DNA of 64,000 bases, from NCBI GenBank assembly GCA_032718475.1, contig JAUCBJ010004314.1:1-64000 (forward strand), written 5' to 3'. This document shows positions 1-11,768 of this stretch, one piece after another (the stretch's first letter is position 1; every line of letters begins with the position of its first letter). Position numbers and translations under genes: made by a program. Origin of the DNA: Nemertoderma westbladi. Taxonomy: Eukaryota; Xenacoelomorpha; Nemertodermatida; Nemertodermatidae. Under the pieces are notes generated by a model that was given only the letters and a program-made list of their open reading frames with translations, ran no database searches and was not told where the DNA came from.

Positions 1-245
1 TTGCTTTCGCTGTAAGGACCAGCCTGTGCATAATCTTGTACTTTGGCAGCCTCATGGAGTGAATAAGCATGGTGGACAGCCCATGACTTTCTTGAGACGC
101 ATCTTAAAGGACACTGGCCTTAAAGATGCGGATGATCTAGCAAATGTCATGGGTGATAGGGAGTTGTGGCGGTGCAATTTTGTTGACAAGCCGGCACAGC
201 ATTCTTAAAAATGCAGCTGCAATGCAGCATGCCGATCCTAGTAGT
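1..245 (+). pseudogene. 3' tail of an RTE-like non-LTR retrotransposon
   Basis: The plus strand encodes the C-terminal tail of an endonuclease/reverse-transcriptase polyprotein: VHNLVLWQPHG, FLRRILKDTG and MGDRELWR in frame between about 26 and 208. The same tail recurs at 23.1-23.4, 31.9-32.2, 36.4-36.6, 40.9-41.2, 46.9-47.1, 58.6-58.8 and 59.4-59.7 kb. It ends in a short (TAG)n run at about 239-245, the simple 3' repeat usual for RTE-clade elements. The window starts inside it, so the 5' part is unseen. It is a dead fragment, not a host gene. Confidence 0.75.
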
Positions 246-450
246 AGCATCTACATATATGATGCAGACCATCCTGAGCCCGTAAACATGAATTGTAAAG
301 GCTATCTCGAGGCTGATTTTTTACACATTTACTTGATACTTGCATGAATGCGTCTTTGAGGTAAAATTGCATTATTCTGCAGTTGTTTTGTTATCTGAGA
401 AATTACTGATCAGCAAGCAGGAAATTATAACAGCAGTTATTGCATCATCG

Positions 451-1956
451 CAAGGGCGTACGCAGGAATTTTTCAAGGGGGTGGTAAAATACAAAAAAAT
501 GTAACTAAAAATATTACCGTATATTTCAGACAAACGAACTCATATTATATTAATAATGATATAGTGCAAATAAATACCACTTCAAAAAAATAAATACTGC
601 TTCAACGCCGGAAAACCATTGACGGGAGAAGCCAACTTCACTAATTCAATATCAATGTTAATACAATGTTGTATTTTTAATAGCAGCTCATTATGTAATA
701 AGTTAACAGATTTATACTTTAATTAACAGAGTATTTTATGTGCGATACAAATTGCGATATTATTATAGGGGTGACAGAGCCGGGGTTGAATGAAACTGTG
801 GCAGATCAAATGCTCGCTGGTACTGTACATGCAATAATTATACTAGCAATAGTTTTGCGGTATTTCGCAATGACAGAACCACGCGCGGAGGTGGCTTAGG
901 ACATTTTTGTAAGAAATAATATCAAGTGTGTGTCAATACGGTTAGCTGAAATTTTGTGAATATAGAAGTAGTCTTTCGCAGAGGATTTCACATAATTATT
1001 TTCATACACACCTAGGTAGATTAGGACTTACAAGTCACAGTCGCAAATTATACAAGTCACAAAACAGACTAGCTAATTCGCAATACTAGGGGCGAAGCCA
1101 CGTTTCCAAAAGTGGGGGTGACGATAAAATATTTTAGGTCCTGCATAACTCCCCGCCTCCCCCACAAATTTTTTTTTTACAAATCTTAATGAGATCGTAT
1201 GAAATTTGAAACATAGATAGTTTCACCTCCTTCCTCAGAATTTTCATTTTCGCTTTCATTCCTTAGCAACAAGCATTTGGAAAAAGTGTTTAAAAGATAG
1301 AAATAAGCGCTATATACTACTTAATAGGCCTAATGAGAAATTTAAAAAGTCCAAATTCAGAGTAGTTCCTTTATTGAATTCTTTACCCGTAGAAGTAGTC
1401 GATACACGTACCTTAAAAATGTTTTGTACAAATCTGAAAAACATGGTGCTTTTTTTTCGTTGTAATTTTAAAAGTGTTGATTTACATTAATTACATGTGG
1501 CAACAGTTTCATTTATGGTAAATACTGTCATACTCTATGTAAAAAAAACACCGCGGCCTCCATAAGTGCTATGCCTGGATGGTCTTCTCACATGCATGCT
1601 CAAACATACTAACCTGCGTTTGTTTAATAATTATATTAATAATAAATAGAAAAGGAAAATATGTCGACCCAGTACTGCAGTACTGTACAGTACCAGTAAT
1701 GTTTAAAGACGACGCATGGAACAAAAAATGTGCTAATATATTGTACCGGTATGTATCTCATTTATTGAAACCCATTTCTGCATTTAGTTCAAGCAACAAT
1801 AAACAGCGGATATGTGAATCAAAATTGTAAAATTATAGATGTCAGGATCTCAACGATATATTTAATTGATGAATATACATGTATACAGTTTATATATGTT
1901 AAAATTTTATAGGGGTGGTAAATACCACCACTACCACCCCCTTCGGTACGCCCTTG
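451..1956. mobile_element. hAT-type non-autonomous DNA transposon
   Basis: The element starts CAAGGGCGTAC and ends in its reverse complement, GTACGCCCTTG. It is flanked by the 8-bp duplication catcatcg (443-450) and catgatcg (1957-1964, one mismatch). The related sequence at 14,110-14,117 has a single uninterrupted catcatcg, which is the empty site. An 8-bp TSD and a CA(A/G)GGGCG-type end are typical of hAT elements. The 1,506-bp interior has no transposase-like reading frame, so it is non-autonomous. Confidence 0.75.
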
Positions 1957-2089
1957 CATGATCGTAACCACTCTGTTCTAACTGACACTTTGAAGAAGAA
2001 ATTCTACCTGACCATAGCTGCATGTTTGGAGGACGCCGACCAGTTTGCGGTTCTTCAGTCTGCCACTAGGAGGCGAAATGTCTGAAAGT

Positions 2090-2580
2090 GAAAATCTTAT
2101 CTTATTTTGTTATTAATAATGATTTTTAGCTGATACTTAGGTCCTTTACACAATATGTTTATAATGTTTTTTTGCTGATACCAAGAGTATACTACACCGT
2201 AGTAGGGTGTGTATTTGGGGAGACGATGACCAATCTACAGTTCCCCAGTCTGCCGCTATTAGGGGATGAAATGTCTGAATGAGGAAACCTACAACTTTGT
2301 TGTTTATGAATGCTTTTTTGCTGATACTTGGCACTTGGCAGAGGACTACTACACCATAGTCTTCGTGTTTGGGGAGGATGCTAACAAGTGCAGAATTATG
2401 CTATGCAGTCTACCAGACCAGGGCGAAATGTCTGAAATTAAAACCTTCAATTTTAATACGATAGAGTTGCTGCAGTGACCTACTGCACTATACAGTAGGT
2501 TGTGTTTGCGATTACGCTAACCACTACTCTGCAGTTATACAGTTTTCCACTAAGGGGGAAATATCACACAGTTGAAACCT
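2090..2580 (+). repeat. about 150-bp tandem monomers inside copy A
   Basis: Three degenerate monomers each contain a 'gctgatac..ggca' start, a 'ccatag' or 'ccgtag' segment, 'gttccccagtctgcc' and 'ggcgaaatgtctgaa'. The same family occurs at 14.15-14.76 and 15.17-16.26 kb. Confidence 0.6.
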
Positions 2581-4075
2581 TTTCCCATTTTATTATTTGT
2601 AATCCATTGGAGGTGTTACTTGGTGGGATAAATATTTCTCCATTTGACGCAACACCGCCGCGGCCGCTATGAGGGAGGTGAATACCGCGGCCGCTCCTAA
2701 AGCCGCAGGCCATCGCTAACTATATAGGTTAACTTGGGATTCTGGGGGACTTTTCGATGAAGGAACTGACCAAATTTTTTTATTTTCTCACCAGGGGAGC
2801 GGCTCGGAATTCTAAGATATTAGCAACTCTAACATTATTATATCTAACCCTTCGACGGACACGGCGGACAAAAAACCGTCATTTTTTCGACAATTTTAAA
2901 ATTTTTTTGAAAGGCGCTCTATAGTGGCTCGAAAAAACCCTAGGTTATTGCTTAACCGACGCCGGGATACGATAGTAGGGATTAATTAGTGAATTCGTTT
3001 TTTTTTTCAAAAAAGATTACCACGCCTTTTTCCCGAAAATGTCCGTCAAAGTTGAAAAAACGGACAAAATGACTTTGCGGGATCCGCTATAACTCGGCTA
3101 ATATTAATCGTACGGGGACGAAAGTAACGCGGTTGAAAAGGGGAAGAGTGGTACTACCTTCGTATCGAATGGGGGTAAGATATTTATTAAAATTTCGGGT
3201 GGAAAAAGGGGCTGTAAATTTGTACGTTTTTGTCCGTCTTTTTTGGAAAACTTATTTCCGAAATGTTTAATTCGACAACGCGGGTAGGAATCCACTAATT
3301 CTTTTATGAAACTCGTAGAAGACCATTGGGGCTACGTTCCTATCGAATGGGGGTACAAAAAATATGTCGGCAATAGGGGCCAAAAAGGGCCAGAATTTGT
3401 AAAGTAGTTTTTATCGAATAATTTTTTATTTTTAACTTTAGTTGGTTAAGGTACATACATTCTATACAGTCAATATCCATACGGGGAATTCAAATATGCT
3501 ATCGGTTTTGCTCCAAGAATGATATTAAAAAAAATGAGGGCCAAAATTATAATTTCGCGCTTCAAACTTGCTTCGCGGGAAATCGTCTAGCTCGAAAACT
3601 ACTTAACTTACGGGAGATTTGTTTACACAGACTTATAGTGCGTTAAATTATCTATCTAACAGCGTTAATCACAGCGCCGGAGGTATTATAAAACTGGAGC
3701 GGCAGGCGATCGTGTGAAATATAATGTTTATAAAAAGGGACGAAACATTTTTTTTTTAACAAATCGCTATTCCATTATAATTTAGCGTATTGCGCCAAAA
3801 GTACCTGTAAAAAGTATCAAATTAACTCCGCTATCTTTTATCTTAACATATATAATTAAAATTACGAATTTTAAGGGTCGAAAAATATCGCGTTATTTTG
3901 GCCCTTTTTTTAATTTTTTTGGGGCCAAAAATAACCCCTTCTCAAAAGATTAAGAAAAAAATTACGGCAAAGAATATACCAATTTTATTGAATTTGGACC
4001 ACCAGAACCGAAGTTAGAGCGATTTTAGTGAAAAAATAAAAATAATTTTTTTTGCAAAAAAATTAAGAATGGTCA

Positions 4076-4148
4076 GGTCAATATTGGATTTCGAACCCGC
4101 GAACTTAGGTTTCATTAACGTGATTGATAACCACTAGACTATGTGACC
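4076..4148 (-). repeat. degenerate tRNA-like segment (possible SINE head)
   Basis: Read on the minus strand, the 73-nt segment has matching acceptor ends (GGTCA with TGACC), an A-box-like TAGTCTAGTGGTTA and a B-box-like GGTTCGAAATCC. The anticodon loop lacks the invariant U33 context and the T-stem pairs poorly. I therefore read it as a tRNA pseudogene or SINE head, not a working tRNA. Confidence 0.4.
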
Positions 4149-4959
4149 AAGTGAATTTGAAATTTTCGAGTGACTATTTTTAAACATAAATAACTTCGGT
4201 TCTACAGGGCCGTTTAATCTGAAACTTGATAGATTGTAGTGTGTGAAATAGGATAAAACTTGGGAAAAAACGCATGGTGAACATTTTTTCGATATTTCAA
4301 ACACTATTATTTCCAGTTCTATTCATCGTAGAATGTTATTTTTTGGATTAAAATGTAGTTTGGAATGATTTCTAACTATAATCGTAACATTTGTTTAACT
4401 TTTTATGTCTATAAAGTGACTTAAAATGTCCATGAATATGGTCCAAAATCGCAAATCCAGATTTATTAAATTGGATTTTTGTCACTTTTAGCGACTGACA
4501 CTTGATCATACACCATCGTAGATCGGTAGAGGATAAACATAAGTTTGTTAAATAAGAGCCACCATTACGATCTGCTAAAGTGCATTTGTACAAATAAGTG
4601 TGCAAAAGTGCAAATTTTTTAATAAGGTCAAATTATATAGTATTGGGTTCTTTTCTTTGCAGATACTTTATTTTCATATTAATATGTTGTTTGAACCTTA
4701 CTGAGCGCATTAGGGGATATGCGTACAAATAACCGGCCCTTATGAGGCTTCGATTGGGTAAATTAATAAAACATAAGGTTGTATAGTATAATATTCTAAA
4801 AACCAGTGTGATATTAAATGCACTTTAAATAATAAATAGAAATCAAATAACAATTGGACCACACAATTAAAAACTCGCACAATTTTGTACTTATTATATC
4901 GCTTCAAATTAATTCAACAGTGGATATTTGTGGGAAGGGGGAAGTTACAGTGTGCATTC

Positions 4960-5008
4960 GGGGGAAGTTTGGTGAACTGCATTTATGCAGTGAATCCAAA
5001 CTTCCCCC
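4960..5008. repeat. near-perfect hairpin
   Basis: GGGGGAAGTTTGG is followed by a short loop and then CCAAACTTCCCCC. The inner stem gaactgcat/atgcagtga carries one or two mismatches. It lies inside the unidentified 3-kb insertion. Confidence 0.6.
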
Positions 5009-5789
5009 TTTGATATATCATATACTTAAGACATGCTAGGGTGACGGGGAAATATTTGTTACTGTCACACTTTGCTTCCATTTATCCTATCCTTTATTAT
5101 TACCCCAGTCAGATAAGAGATAATAAATCAGTAAAAACTAAACTAAACTGTCTTTCATGCAAACAAATTTCTAACTAAAGACGGGTGAATGACCATGACC
5201 AAATAAAATAATTTTAAATATAATTGTATATCAACTATTTGGGGAGGCTTCCAAGTTAAACCCGAAAACAATTATTGTGTTACATCATATATAGTAAATA
5301 ACGTTGTATGTTCTTCTTCCTCTCATAATAAAATATAAATGAAATATCTCAGATCGCTATGCCCTGTAACATTTCACAACCAAAATATTTAAGTGTGAAA
5401 AGTGTAGGCCTACCACACTCCGCCCAAACAACCGCAAACGCATGCCAACAAATTTAACAAAAGGTTACATACATGTTGGGTTCATGACGAGATGAGTGAA
5501 AATTGATGGCGTAATATAAAGTAAAAAATTAAGAGACGGGCTGGCTCTCCTCCACTTTCTTACCTAATGGATATGTTGTTGTAATAATCTAATATTGGGG
5601 CGGCTTTCTCTCGGTAGGTATCTACTACAACATAAAGCCTTATGTTTATTATTGTATGTAGCTGCAACTAAAACGGGATCAGTCTGTTAGTCTTATGTAA
5701 AGTTTTGTTAAGTTAATTAATTAATTTATTTATGTTTGATATTGTCCATTGTGCATTGGTTGATTGACTGTATCTATAGAAGCTTGAGA

Positions 5790-5827
5790 ACTAGAAAGCC
5801 GTGGCCGAAGGCCACGGGCTTTCTAGT
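5790..5827. repeat. 38-nt palindrome ending CTAGT (Helitron-like 3' hairpin)
   Basis: ACTAGAAAGCC, then GTGGCC-GAA-GGCCAC, then GGGCTTTCTAGT. The same palindrome with slightly longer GGGCCC arms recurs at 16,428-16,467. In both cases TTCTAGT follows the stem at the element end. Confidence 0.65.
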
Positions 5828-6015
5828 CTATATATATAAATATCCTCTGTCTGTCTGTGAGTCTGTGAGTCTGTCCAAGCTATACGCTCCGACACACGAG
5901 CACCAATCTGAGCGAATGATACATCGATCGAAAGCTCTCGTCCCGAGCACGTAAACTATCGCTATCTCGAGGCTTTCTTTTACGCGTATGCTTGCGTGAA
6001 TGCGTATTTTGTATT
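5827..6015 (+). mobile_element. 5' end of a second Helitron-like element
   Basis: TCTATATATATAAATATC directly follows the hairpin of copy A and leads into (TCTG)n, then 'tccaagctatacg' and 'aagctctcgtc.cgagcacgt'. The same block occurs at 14,901-15,090. The similarity fades by about 6015, so this copy is truncated or diverged. Confidence 0.5.
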
Positions 6016-8659
6016 CGCTGCAACATGTTGTGTGATAAAATCTCAAAGTGATTCGAATATTCCTTTTGGCAGTACAGGCCTGGCAAAGCTGAGAGTTAGT
6101 TAGCAATGCAGCTAGCTACTTGCAGACCAATCATAGGTGGCCTGCAGCAGGCTGGGTTGGTTAAGTAGTAATCTCAATAAATAGGACCCAGCAGGAGAGT
6201 GGAGTGGATCTACTGTGATTGGTTCTTGACTTACATTGGTAAGAACAAGCAGTAAATCTTAGATTAGCTTTTTTCAGTTCACATATTGTTTATAATCATA
6301 AACACAAAATGATTCAATTATTCATTTTTGCAATGTAACGGATGGGTGCTAGCGAGGTATGCCTAGCAGGTTGTCAGTCCGTCATCCTACAAGGGGTGCG
6401 GGTGCTAGGGGGGGGGGGGGGTGGTAGACAGAGAGGGGGTGGGGGGGGGGGGGGTGTGGGGTGTGGTTGGTATAGAAACGGAGGAATAGAAAAGCCAGCA
6501 GCAATAGAGGAAAATCAGCCTCTCACATCTCTCTTGATACTCCCCAAATACTTACACGAATATCGCATTACTGTATTAGTACATAGAACCACACTCTTGT
6601 CTGCCAGTCCAAGTTACTGTGTTAGTCTTAGTAGTAGTATCAAATTTCCCGCCTTGTAACGTCAGTTTGCGGTGGCTTAATTAACTGTTAATAATTTCAT
6701 TATTAAGATTCTTTGTTTTATAATAATTGATACCTTATTTATATTATTAAAAAAAACAAATAAGCAATAATCATATATATTATTACATTATCAGTACTTT
6801 AATAGGAACACAGGGAATATCCATTATCGATTCTGTACACCAAAATATATGCATCCTAAAGCCAATACAGTAGGTTATTAACATTATTATACTGTTCTGA
6901 AATTACGCAATAATTAATTTTACCCATAACAACTATTAATGTACTGTACCCAACATACAGCACCACAAGTTTGCTGGCTAGGGCCTATACATACTAAATA
7001 AAATTCGGCTGTGCCATCTTTCAGTAACATCTACGATGTCAGTATAATATCAAAGCTGTAAAAAAATTCATATTATGATGAAACATATAAATGTTTCGCA
7101 AACAATTCGAATTCACAAACAATTGTAATATTGGACTAGACTGTGAAGTTCTGTTCATATAAGAGTGCGATTTAAATAGAATTGTTGGAAACTGAAATCC
7201 ACAGTTTACTAATTGTTAGTCCGAAAGTAAGGAGAGGGGAGGGGGGGGGGGGGGTAGAATTCCTTATTAGAGATTAGCCCCAATGTCCCTCTCGTCAACC
7301 CAAGGTGTTGACGGGACATTGGGGATCTTGTTTAGTACCAAAAATATTTCAAATTTTATTTAAAACCAACAAAAAAATAAAATATCAAAGAATGAAAACT
7401 AAATTTTACTGTTTAACAGAATACTTGGTTAATATTACTGTAAGAATTTGCATTAAAATAAAAAATGTATTTGCATAATTATCACAAAAGCACCTTTTTT
7501 ATTCTTTGCTTTTGTAAATACGCTAAAAAATATATCAGTATTTGTATAAAATGCAAAATAATAAATTAAATAAATTTTAATTATGAAATATAACAACATA
7601 TTTATGGTATATAGCTATAGCTGTTTATACTATTAATATATTTATATAATATAATTAATATTATTATTATTTAGTATAATATATTAAAGATTCAATACTA
7701 AATTGTAAATTTAACTTGTTCAATTAATAAAATAATTTCTGCTCATGGCAGTATAGGACCACAAACTTGATAAATGGGCATACATTTAAACCAATACGAC
7801 GTCACAAATGTTAACACTGTAACTGTATATCGGCACAGGTTATCTAAAGTCAATCGATAGACAATAACAAAATTAAAAAGCATTAAATAACGCGGTAGTT
7901 TGGTATCCCTACCCGGATGCGGTTTGGATGAAACAAAGACATGAAAGTTAAAAACTCAACGAACCAAAGCGTTTCTGGTCGACTGATGGACACCGAACCA
8001 CACGTGAATTTAAACTGGGGATCCCAACTCGCTCCGGAACGCAACCCATACCGCGATAATAACTCATCGCTTGCTGTTGCATTGAATTGCTCTACCACAG
8101 TTGACCCACGGAAGTTTTGCACTTTGTATTTCAGTATTTCGTGCCGCTGATTCTAGAGCCTAAGATTTCATCCGGTAACCATTGCAAGTACCATAAACCA
8201 CGCGCTGTAATCGTACCGATACCACAAAGTCTCTTTAGTTTCACCTGCATGTTTGCTTTTAGCGAAGTCCTGCTTACGAGGCCAAGGGCCGGAAGTCGCG
8301 ATGATAGAGTTCCGGTACGAGCCTCTCTCGACCTTCGCCGTCCAGAAATATGTGAAAACATTATCGCAAACGTACTGGCACCCAGTCAGCCAGTGCCAAT
8401 TTGTGTCGTCAACGTTTAAGACTCAGCAGTCATCTCTTGCAGAAGGAGATGAATCGTTAGGATAAGCTGCAAGTGATCCTCACCTCATAGGGATCCTCGG
8501 ATATAAGGATTACAACTTCCAAACTCGAAGTTTAGAACAGCAGTATAATGCAAGCAGATTGTATAAAATAAGCAGTAGGTAGGTAGGTGGAACTTAGAAC
8601 AGAGGGAAGTTGGACTCCTGAGTTTACTAAAATCCTAAGGTTATTAGCCGCTTGCGTGA
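6016..8659. other. gene-poor stretch with poly-G runs
   Basis: I see no credible coding exon here. The stretch holds G homopolymers at about 6408-6421, 6438-6456 and 7238-7253, a bulged hairpin at 7278-7324, and a long AT-rich segment (about 6.70-7.88 kb). The apparent reading frames at 7.88-8.47 kb overlap on both strands and show no recognisable motif. Confidence 0.5.
7278..7324. repeat. bulged hairpin
   Basis: CCCCAATGTCCC...GTCAAC pairs with GTTGACGGGACATTGGGG around a short loop, with a 4-nt bulge on the left arm. It sits just after a G-run. No transposon assignment. Confidence 0.6.
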
Positions 8660-8698
8660 CTGCCGGTTTTGTCTGAGTTCGCTCGACCTAGTAGTAGT
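8660..8698 (+). pseudogene. very short 3' stub of RTE-like family 1
   Basis: 'gagttcgctcgacctagtag' matches the last bases and (TAG)n tail of the RTE-like element whose long copy lies on the minus strand at 32,383-34,414. Only about 40 bp survive, as expected from extreme 5' truncation during target-primed reverse transcription. Confidence 0.6.
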
Positions 8699-9140
8699 AC
8701 GGTCACTGTGGAATTGTTACTGAAAGAACAGTTGATATGAGTAAACAGAAATTCTAGGCATAGGGGCCTAGTTCAATCACAGTACTGCAGTACCGGTATT
8801 AGACTCACTAAAAATTAAAAAATATTCAATGAAATACTGAAATAGGCCTAATTATACAACAACCATCAGACCGTACTGCCGTACAGTCGTACCGAACCTG
8901 ATAACCTGCAGACACGCCTAGAATACAAGTACAAGGTATAGTATGTAGAATGTAGGTACGGCAGTAAGGCCTGTGGAAGTATTGGCGGCGGTCTGGCAGT
9001 AGCCTACTGCAGCAGACGTTCCAGTTGTACCGCAGACAGGTAATACAGTAATAGGAAATCAAACACTAACTGCTGAACTGCTAGGCCTAGCAGAAGAACA
9101 GTGCCAGTACACATAAGGCTGCAAAGTCAATGCTAGCAGC

Positions 9141-9203
9141 ACAAGGCGTTCTTAACTAAAGGCCATGCAACCGTGCAGCACTGAAGGTTGACTGGAGGCT
9201 GAC
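9141..9203. repeat. left 63-bp inverted repeat of P-element-like transposon
   Basis: These 63 bp match the reverse complement of 11,769-11,831 with one mismatch that I can see. The pair brackets the THAP transposase remnant at 9,984-11,437. Similarity weakens outward, so the true ends and target duplication are not defined. Confidence 0.75.
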
Positions 9204-9369
9204 CACATTAACTGAATTTTACATCTTGGAGACCCTCTTTCATCAATTTAAACCAATGCAGCTGGTTCGTAACAATGGAATATCCATTAAAACGTTAAAT
9301 TGAAATGTGAAATATGGAAAAAATATCGAATATTAACAATTTTATAAATGGAAGATAATATCGGTTTTA

Positions 9370-9788
9370 TCTATATATAAATAAAGAGAAGAGTATGTCT
9401 GTCTGTTCACGTTTTTCTCCAGAACTACTGACCCCAGAGGGCTGAAATTTTGTCCACAGGGGTATCATGACCCGGCGGGTAACATAGGCTATGTGGCTTT
9501 GGGGTAGGGGGTGTGGCACTGTCTGTCACCATGGCAACCGTTGCTATGGGCGATTATTTCGGGTACCAATGATCGTACAGACCTAGGATCAAAACCTACC
9601 CCTACTATATCGACCATGAGAAATTACATGGAATGACTTTAAATACCCTGTTCTGTTACCATGGCATCCGTTGTCATGGGACGTTATTTCGGAGACTAAA
9701 GGGAATTTAAACTGCGAGCGCGAAGCGCGAGTCTGCCCATCGCGCCGAGCGCGATGGGATGCTGGCGAAGCCGGCCATCCCAGCTAGT
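9370..9788 (+). mobile_element. short Helitron-like element nested in the P-like element
   Basis: Starts TCTATATATAAATAAAGAG followed by a gtctgtctgtt run. It ends with a hairpin (gggatgctggc-gaa-gccggccatccc) and then AGCTAGT. The interior has 'accatggcaaccgttg' and 'accatggcatccgttg' repeated about 135 bp apart. The architecture matches the other Helitron-like copies, but the sequence family is different. It is 419 bp and has no coding capacity. Confidence 0.55.
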
Positions 9789-9983
9789 ATTATATAACCG
9801 AACGTAGCACATGCAAATACATTAAACGATAATTACTAACACAGACAGTATATTATACAGCTATCCACATTATTTATCACATATATTTATTTATAAATTA
9901 AGAGTACAGTAGCACAAATGTGATTTAAGTACCGTAGCACAATTATGCGATTTAAGTTAAGTATATAGCACAAATGGAGTTTT

Positions 9984-10420
9984 CTAGCGAGATTCTGATA
10001 ATTTTATTTTCTTTTGTGCATTCTCCTTTGTAGATCGTGGAGTTTTTAATATACAATCATTATTTACAAAAATATTAATGAATTTGCGAGTAGATGCGCG
10101 AGTTATTTCCAGACAATAGACAGATGACAAATAACAAAAAACGGTTTCTAGAGATTTTCGGCAAAATTCTGATTTTAAATTAATAAACAACATATAACAA
10201 TAAAATGTGAATATACAAGTCTCGTCATCTGGTTTCCTTAATCCACCGCGGTCAAGTCTGTTTAAATATGAGCCATATTTAAAGTAGTATTGTCTATTGT
10301 CAGCTGGTATGTCCGCGTGAGTTGCACTTATATACCCCGCGATATACACCAGTACTTGTTTATTATCATCAGAAATAGAGTCCTGCAGTTCTTCCAAGTT
10401 GTCCAGTAATTCGCATTCGT
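9984..10420 (-). pseudogene. C-terminal part of a P-element/THAP9-type transposase
   Basis: This minus-strand frame carries the C-terminal signature VLVYIAGYIS and DRGGLRKPDD, then a Cys- and aromatic-rich stretch as in P-element transposases. It continues upstream of its first Met in the same frame to about 10,420. There it meets the end of the THAP/catalytic frame (10,328-11,437) in a different phase. The central part of a normal transposase (rest of the catalytic domain and GTP-binding insertion) is missing between them. This is an internally deleted, frameshifted relic. Confidence 0.7.
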
Positions 10421-11437
10421 CTTCACTCCAGCATATCCAAATACTTGTCCACCATGATACGTCAATGCTGATTTAATTTTCATCTCATCTATTATTACAC
10501 AACATAAACGCTGTCGTTCTTCAACACTCTGAATAATAGAATTAATCAATTTCTCATCATCATACTGACTCACAGCAGAAGTAATAGAAGTTAAGGTGCG
10601 AATACTGGGCAACTCATAATCGTTTCGCATTCTGCAGTATGCCGATCTAGAGGAGGCAAAATAAACAAACGCTCGAACAATTGTTTCCGTAGAATACAAG
10701 CGAGCAGTAGTTGCACGTTGAAGCCTCTTTCCAGCAGTGATAATGTGGTCTAATATCACGCTGTTTCTGTGACTTATTTGCAGCTGATTCAAAAAACGAA
10801 CGGCTTCCTCAAGGCGTGACCATTTATTCAGGGCCGTTATGCGCAGCTGACTAAGAGTCGAGATAGAGCATGCAATCCCACAATGAAATGCTTGGAAAGA
10901 AAAAGAATCGTTCAGTTCAATCAAAAATCGAGGAATTCCTTCAATGTAATCAACAGACAGGATATTAACAGTCTCATCGGAACGATAAACATTCACTCCA
11001 TTCGGTAGTTTAGAAAGTTCTTGACATATTGTTGAGATAGAGTCGATATCGTCACTTTTAGTAAATGCATCTAACTGATCTGGTTCCAATGATCTAACTT
11101 CCAGGGATGATCTTTTAGTAGTTCGAGGAGCGGCTACTGGAGTTGGAACTTGGCTTTTGGGGATCATTGGAAACACAGACGGTGGATTTATCGGCCGATG
11201 CTTTCCCCTAATAGTAATAGTCGGAAAATCAGAAGGCCAGTGTTTGCTACAAACAACGGTGTTTTTAGTTTCGAGGAATGTTGTCTCGTGGAATGGCCTG
11301 AATCCAGCGTCGCCGTTCTTCATCATCCCAGCATCCGCTGGTAAACGATAAACAGCAACGCATTCTTTTGTTGTTGTTGAGTGCTCGTCGTAGTTGGACT
11401 GGCAACCAAATACGCAACATTTCAGTGGCATTATCAA
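10328..11437 (-). pseudogene. THAP-domain P-element-like transposase, N-terminal part
   Basis: A 369-codon frame. Residues 7-90 form a THAP zinc finger: C8-x3-C12, then C63-x2-H66, and a PPSVFP segment resembling the AVPTIF box. This is a sequence-specific DNA-binding domain. Residues 270-337 match the start of the P-element catalytic domain: LPSIRTLTSI, then IIDEMKIK with D317 as the likely first catalytic acidic residue, and GGQVFGYA. After about residue 337 the frame runs out of phase and stops. The C-terminal part lies in another frame at 9,984-10,420 and the middle is absent. Inverted repeats flank the locus at 9,141-9,203 and 11,769-11,831. Domesticated THAP genes are an alternative, but the truncation and the terminal repeats argue for a dead mobile element. 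Confidence 0.8.
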
Positions 11438-11768
11438 TTAAACATTGAGCAGGGCACGGATATTTGCATGGAGAAACGAGTAGGCCTAGTTTACAGAATA
11501 ATGAGCTTTCTTCAGTTCCCAGTTGTTAGGATAGGCCTACCTGAAAAAAAGGGCCTAGCCTTTTAATACTGTAATATGTACCTAATTTATTGTTATCATA
11601 TCTTTTAAACCAGACAAATGTGTTAATAATGATTTACCAGTCTGTCTGACGGTACAGCTGTACAGTCAGTGTAACATTAAATTACAGTTACCGGTAGACA
11701 GAACAGCAGTACTCCAGTACTGCAGTACTACATACTATGCTATTCTACTGTATTAAACTGTGAATAGT

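Larger units (their letters stand above)
2624..5614. mobile_element. unidentified 3-kb insertion in copy A
   Basis: Comparison with 14,751-14,770 shows that 'gttacttgg' and 'aggtatctac' are adjacent in the intact relative but about 2.99 kb apart here. The inserted DNA begins near tgggataaatat and ends near ctctcggt. I found no clear TIR or target duplication, and no reading frame longer than about 80 codons. It contains two copies of the GC-rich word ccgcggccgct (about 2.66-2.70 kb), a tRNA-like segment (4076-4148, minus strand) and a hairpin (4960-5008). Origin unknown. Confidence 0.5.
246..5827 (+). mobile_element. Helitron-like element (interrupted copy A)
   Basis: Segments 246-450, 1965-2623 and 5616-5827 are together collinear with 13,929-14,900, so they form one old element split by two later insertions (451-1956 and about 2624-5614). 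It holds about 150-bp tandem monomers whose core reads like 'gctgatacttggcagagg' and 'gggggcgaaatgtctgaa'. It ends at a perfect-looking palindrome (5790-5827) that finishes in TTCTAGT. A 3' hairpin followed by CTAGT, together with internal tandem repeats, fits a non-autonomous Helitron/Helentron-like element. No Rep/helicase is present. The class call is inference from end structure. Confidence 0.5.

Noticed and set aside
2266-2478. 70-codon frame in copy A
   Set aside because: Lies within tandem repeat monomers shared with 14.4 and 15.2 kb.
4076-4148. Functional tRNA gene
   Set aside because: Anticodon-loop and T-stem defects; kept only as tRNA-like.
6342-6659. 105-codon frame with poly-Gly
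   Set aside because: Created by poly-G runs; no domain and unlikely codon use.
7883-8465. Small gene near 8 kb
   Set aside because: Overlapping frames on both strands with no motif; likely chance in a stretch of higher GC.
10328-11437. Domesticated THAP host gene
   Set aside because: Loss of the middle of the transposase, a phase break before the C-terminus and flanking inverted repeats indicate a decayed transposon.
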